A DNA stretch of 16,247 bases from JBCBKZ01 sp039026975 (GTDB lineage: Bacteria; Bacteroidota; Bacteroidia; J057): positions 1-16,247 of the forward strand of contig JBCCLI010000115.1 of assembly GCA_039026975.1 (NCBI GenBank), read 5' to 3'. The notes beneath the pieces were generated by a model. It had not been told where the DNA came from. It searched no databases and saw only the letters and a list, made by a program, of their open reading frames with translations. This document shows positions 15,285 to 16,247 of the stretch, in pieces (positions within the stretch are counted from its first letter, which is position 1; every line of letters begins with the position of its first letter). The position numbers were made by a program, and so were the translations under genes.

Positions 15285-15455
15285 TCAACTTTGGTTAAGC
15301 CTGTGTTTATTTCCAGGGTTACCTCGCCTTCCGTCGGCCTTCCATATCAGCCCTCTGGACTCCAATTTTGGCATTCGCCCCAAAATGAAGGAAAAACGCT
15401 TTGTTCCGCCAATGTAGGGCCGCAGTCTGCCCACGGCCTGTGGTGAGGCAGCCAT
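15285..15455 (-). repeat. GC-richer stretch with hairpin and a 56-codon frame; possible interspersed repeat
   Basis: This block is visibly richer in GC than the surrounding intergenic DNA. On the minus strand it is open from an ATG at 15455 to a TGA at 15285 (56 residues, basic and Gly-rich, for example 'GRMPKLESRGLIW'); on the plus strand the matching frame is also stop-free for 53 codons. It contains a 7-bp stem ATTTTGG (15365-15371) with CCAAAAT (15380-15386). The peptide has no recognised domain. The length, composition and dual open frames fit a multicopy non-coding repeat better than a gene, but one copy cannot prove that. Confidence 0.3.
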
Positions 15456-15537
15456 TCCAAATATATATTCTGAACTTACCTTGCCAAGAATACGGGTAGG
15501 CTGATAATCAGAACGTATTATCTAAATTTCCATAGCT

Positions 15538-16247
15538 TTAGGGATCATACTCTTCCAAAAATCTATTAGCCACTTCTGATTCAGGGTGTAATGTTAATAC
15601 TTGCTGAAAGGTATATTTTGCTTTGCCAGGCTGGTTAAGGGCTACGTAGGCCTGCCCTAATCCTTCTAAGGGTTGGTAAGACTGAGGGAAGTGTTCCTGA
15701 TTAAAGGAGAAGAGGTGGGCTGCCTGTTCCGCCTTTCCCTCTTGGAGTAAAAAGAAGGCTACCTGCTGGAAAAGTCTTCCCGGTACCAGTACATTACCTC
15801 CAAGCTTTTCCCCAAGTGCATCATAATGTGCACGCAGATCTTCTGAAGAAGTAGTTAGTAGCCTATCTAATGGGAACTGAAAATCTTCAAACAGAAAACC
15901 TAGCCCTTCATATAAGCTGATTAAGGGAATAGAAAAGTGATCTTCTTTCTCAAAAAAGTCTAGTCTGTGATGGATACCCGCTACTATAGACAAACTATCA
16001 AGAATTTGATGAAAGGCTCGGACAGCTTGAGCCTTAGCCCCACGGGTTGCTCCAGGATTAAAGGGATTATTCGCTTGGGCCAGGTACAGAGAAGCTGGCC
16101 TAATTGCGGATGATGTATCTTTTAGCTTATTAACTATCACCGCCCCATCCCAGTGTAAACTGGGATCTATGGCTAGGAAGGCTTGAAACTGGCTATTCTT
16201 AAGAAAGGTATTTACAGTGAACAGACCTGCGTAGGAATGGCCCACCA
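15538..16247 (-). CDS. Alpha/beta-hydrolase esterase with C-terminal TPR, 5' part outside window
   Basis: The C-terminal 236 residues of a longer protein; the first visible codon, GTG at 16245, lies inside the nucleophile elbow, so it is not the start. The elbow reads V-G-H-S-Y-A-G, with the catalytic Ser third from its Gly, and a catalytic His is likely in 'EKEDHFSIPL' (about residue 103 of the visible part). 'FLAIDPSLHWD' is typical of the esterase D/PF00756 group. The Asp or Glu of the triad is probably between these. Residues about 160-235 form about two TPR-like helical pairs ('LLQEGKAEQAAHLF', 'GQAYVALNQPGKAKYTFQQV'). Such esterases act on small esters, acyl conjugates or siderophores; the substrate is unknown. 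The stop (TAA) is at 15538-15540. Confidence 0.83.
   Translation of the reverse strand, partial: VGHSYAGLFTVNTFLKNSQFQAFLAIDPSLHWDGAVIVNKLKDTSSAIRPASLYLAQANNPFNPGATRGAKAQAVRAFHQILDSLSIVAGIHHRLDFFEKEDHFSIPLISLYEGLGFLFEDFQFPLDRLLTTSSEDLRAHYDALGEKLGGNVLVPGRLFQQVAFFLLQEGKAEQAAHLFSFNQEHFPQSYQPLEGLGQAYVALNQPGKAKYTFQQVLTLHPESEVANRFLEEYDP

Overview
The window looks like a chromosomal segment of a Bacteroidota bacterium, most likely of the Cytophagales type. This is inferred from gene content. There is a TonB-dependent receptor with an N-terminal carboxypeptidase-regulatory-like domain, a BlaI/MecI repressor paired with an M56 'BlaR1-like' peptidase fused to plug-like repeats, a LytS/LytTR two-component pair, a secreted FAS1 protein, AT-rich intergenic DNA, and gene starts that mostly lack a Shine-Dalgarno sequence. 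No rRNA, tRNA, CRISPR array, transposase or integrase was seen.

Layout, left to right. (1) 1-1101 (+) is the 3' part of an unknown protein that ends in two tandem domains resembling the beta domain of von Hippel-Lindau protein (VHL). (2) 1102-5344 (-) is a three-gene block transcribed in the order exported amidohydrolase, periplasmic TPR protein, TonB-dependent receptor; it looks like a small uptake/processing operon. (3) 5558-7523 (-) is a blaI/mecI-like repressor overlapping an M56 metallopeptidase, with a strong terminator at 5504-5531 and a perfect 38-bp palindrome (7536-7573) just upstream of the repressor. (4) 7704-9494 (+) is a LytS-type histidine kinase and a LytTR response regulator, preceded by short tandem repeats. 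(5) 9495-12594 (-) is a two-gene conflict-type cassette: a SIR2-like protein with a C-terminal effector-associated domain (EAD11-like), then an nSTAND1-type NTPase with a transmembrane helix and a coiled-coil tail. This is the best candidate for a poorly described system, possibly anti-phage or abortive-infection. (6) 12616-16247 holds a 465-bp intergenic region, a secreted fasciclin (FAS1) protein, a small lipoprotein convergent to it across a hairpin terminator, a stand-alone LytTR protein, a small membrane protein resembling A24 prepilin peptidases, a GC-richer non-coding stretch with hairpins (15285-15455), and the C-terminal part of an esterase-TPR protein that runs off the right edge.

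How the genes work together. The repressor/peptidase pair probably forms an autoregulated signal-proteolysis module. LytS and LytTR form a sensory pair. The SIR2-EAD and STAND genes probably act as effector/adaptor and NTP-dependent switch. Two convergent gene pairs (1101|1102 and 9494|9495) have stop codons that abut with no base between them, so transcription of each pair must overlap or end inside the opposing gene.
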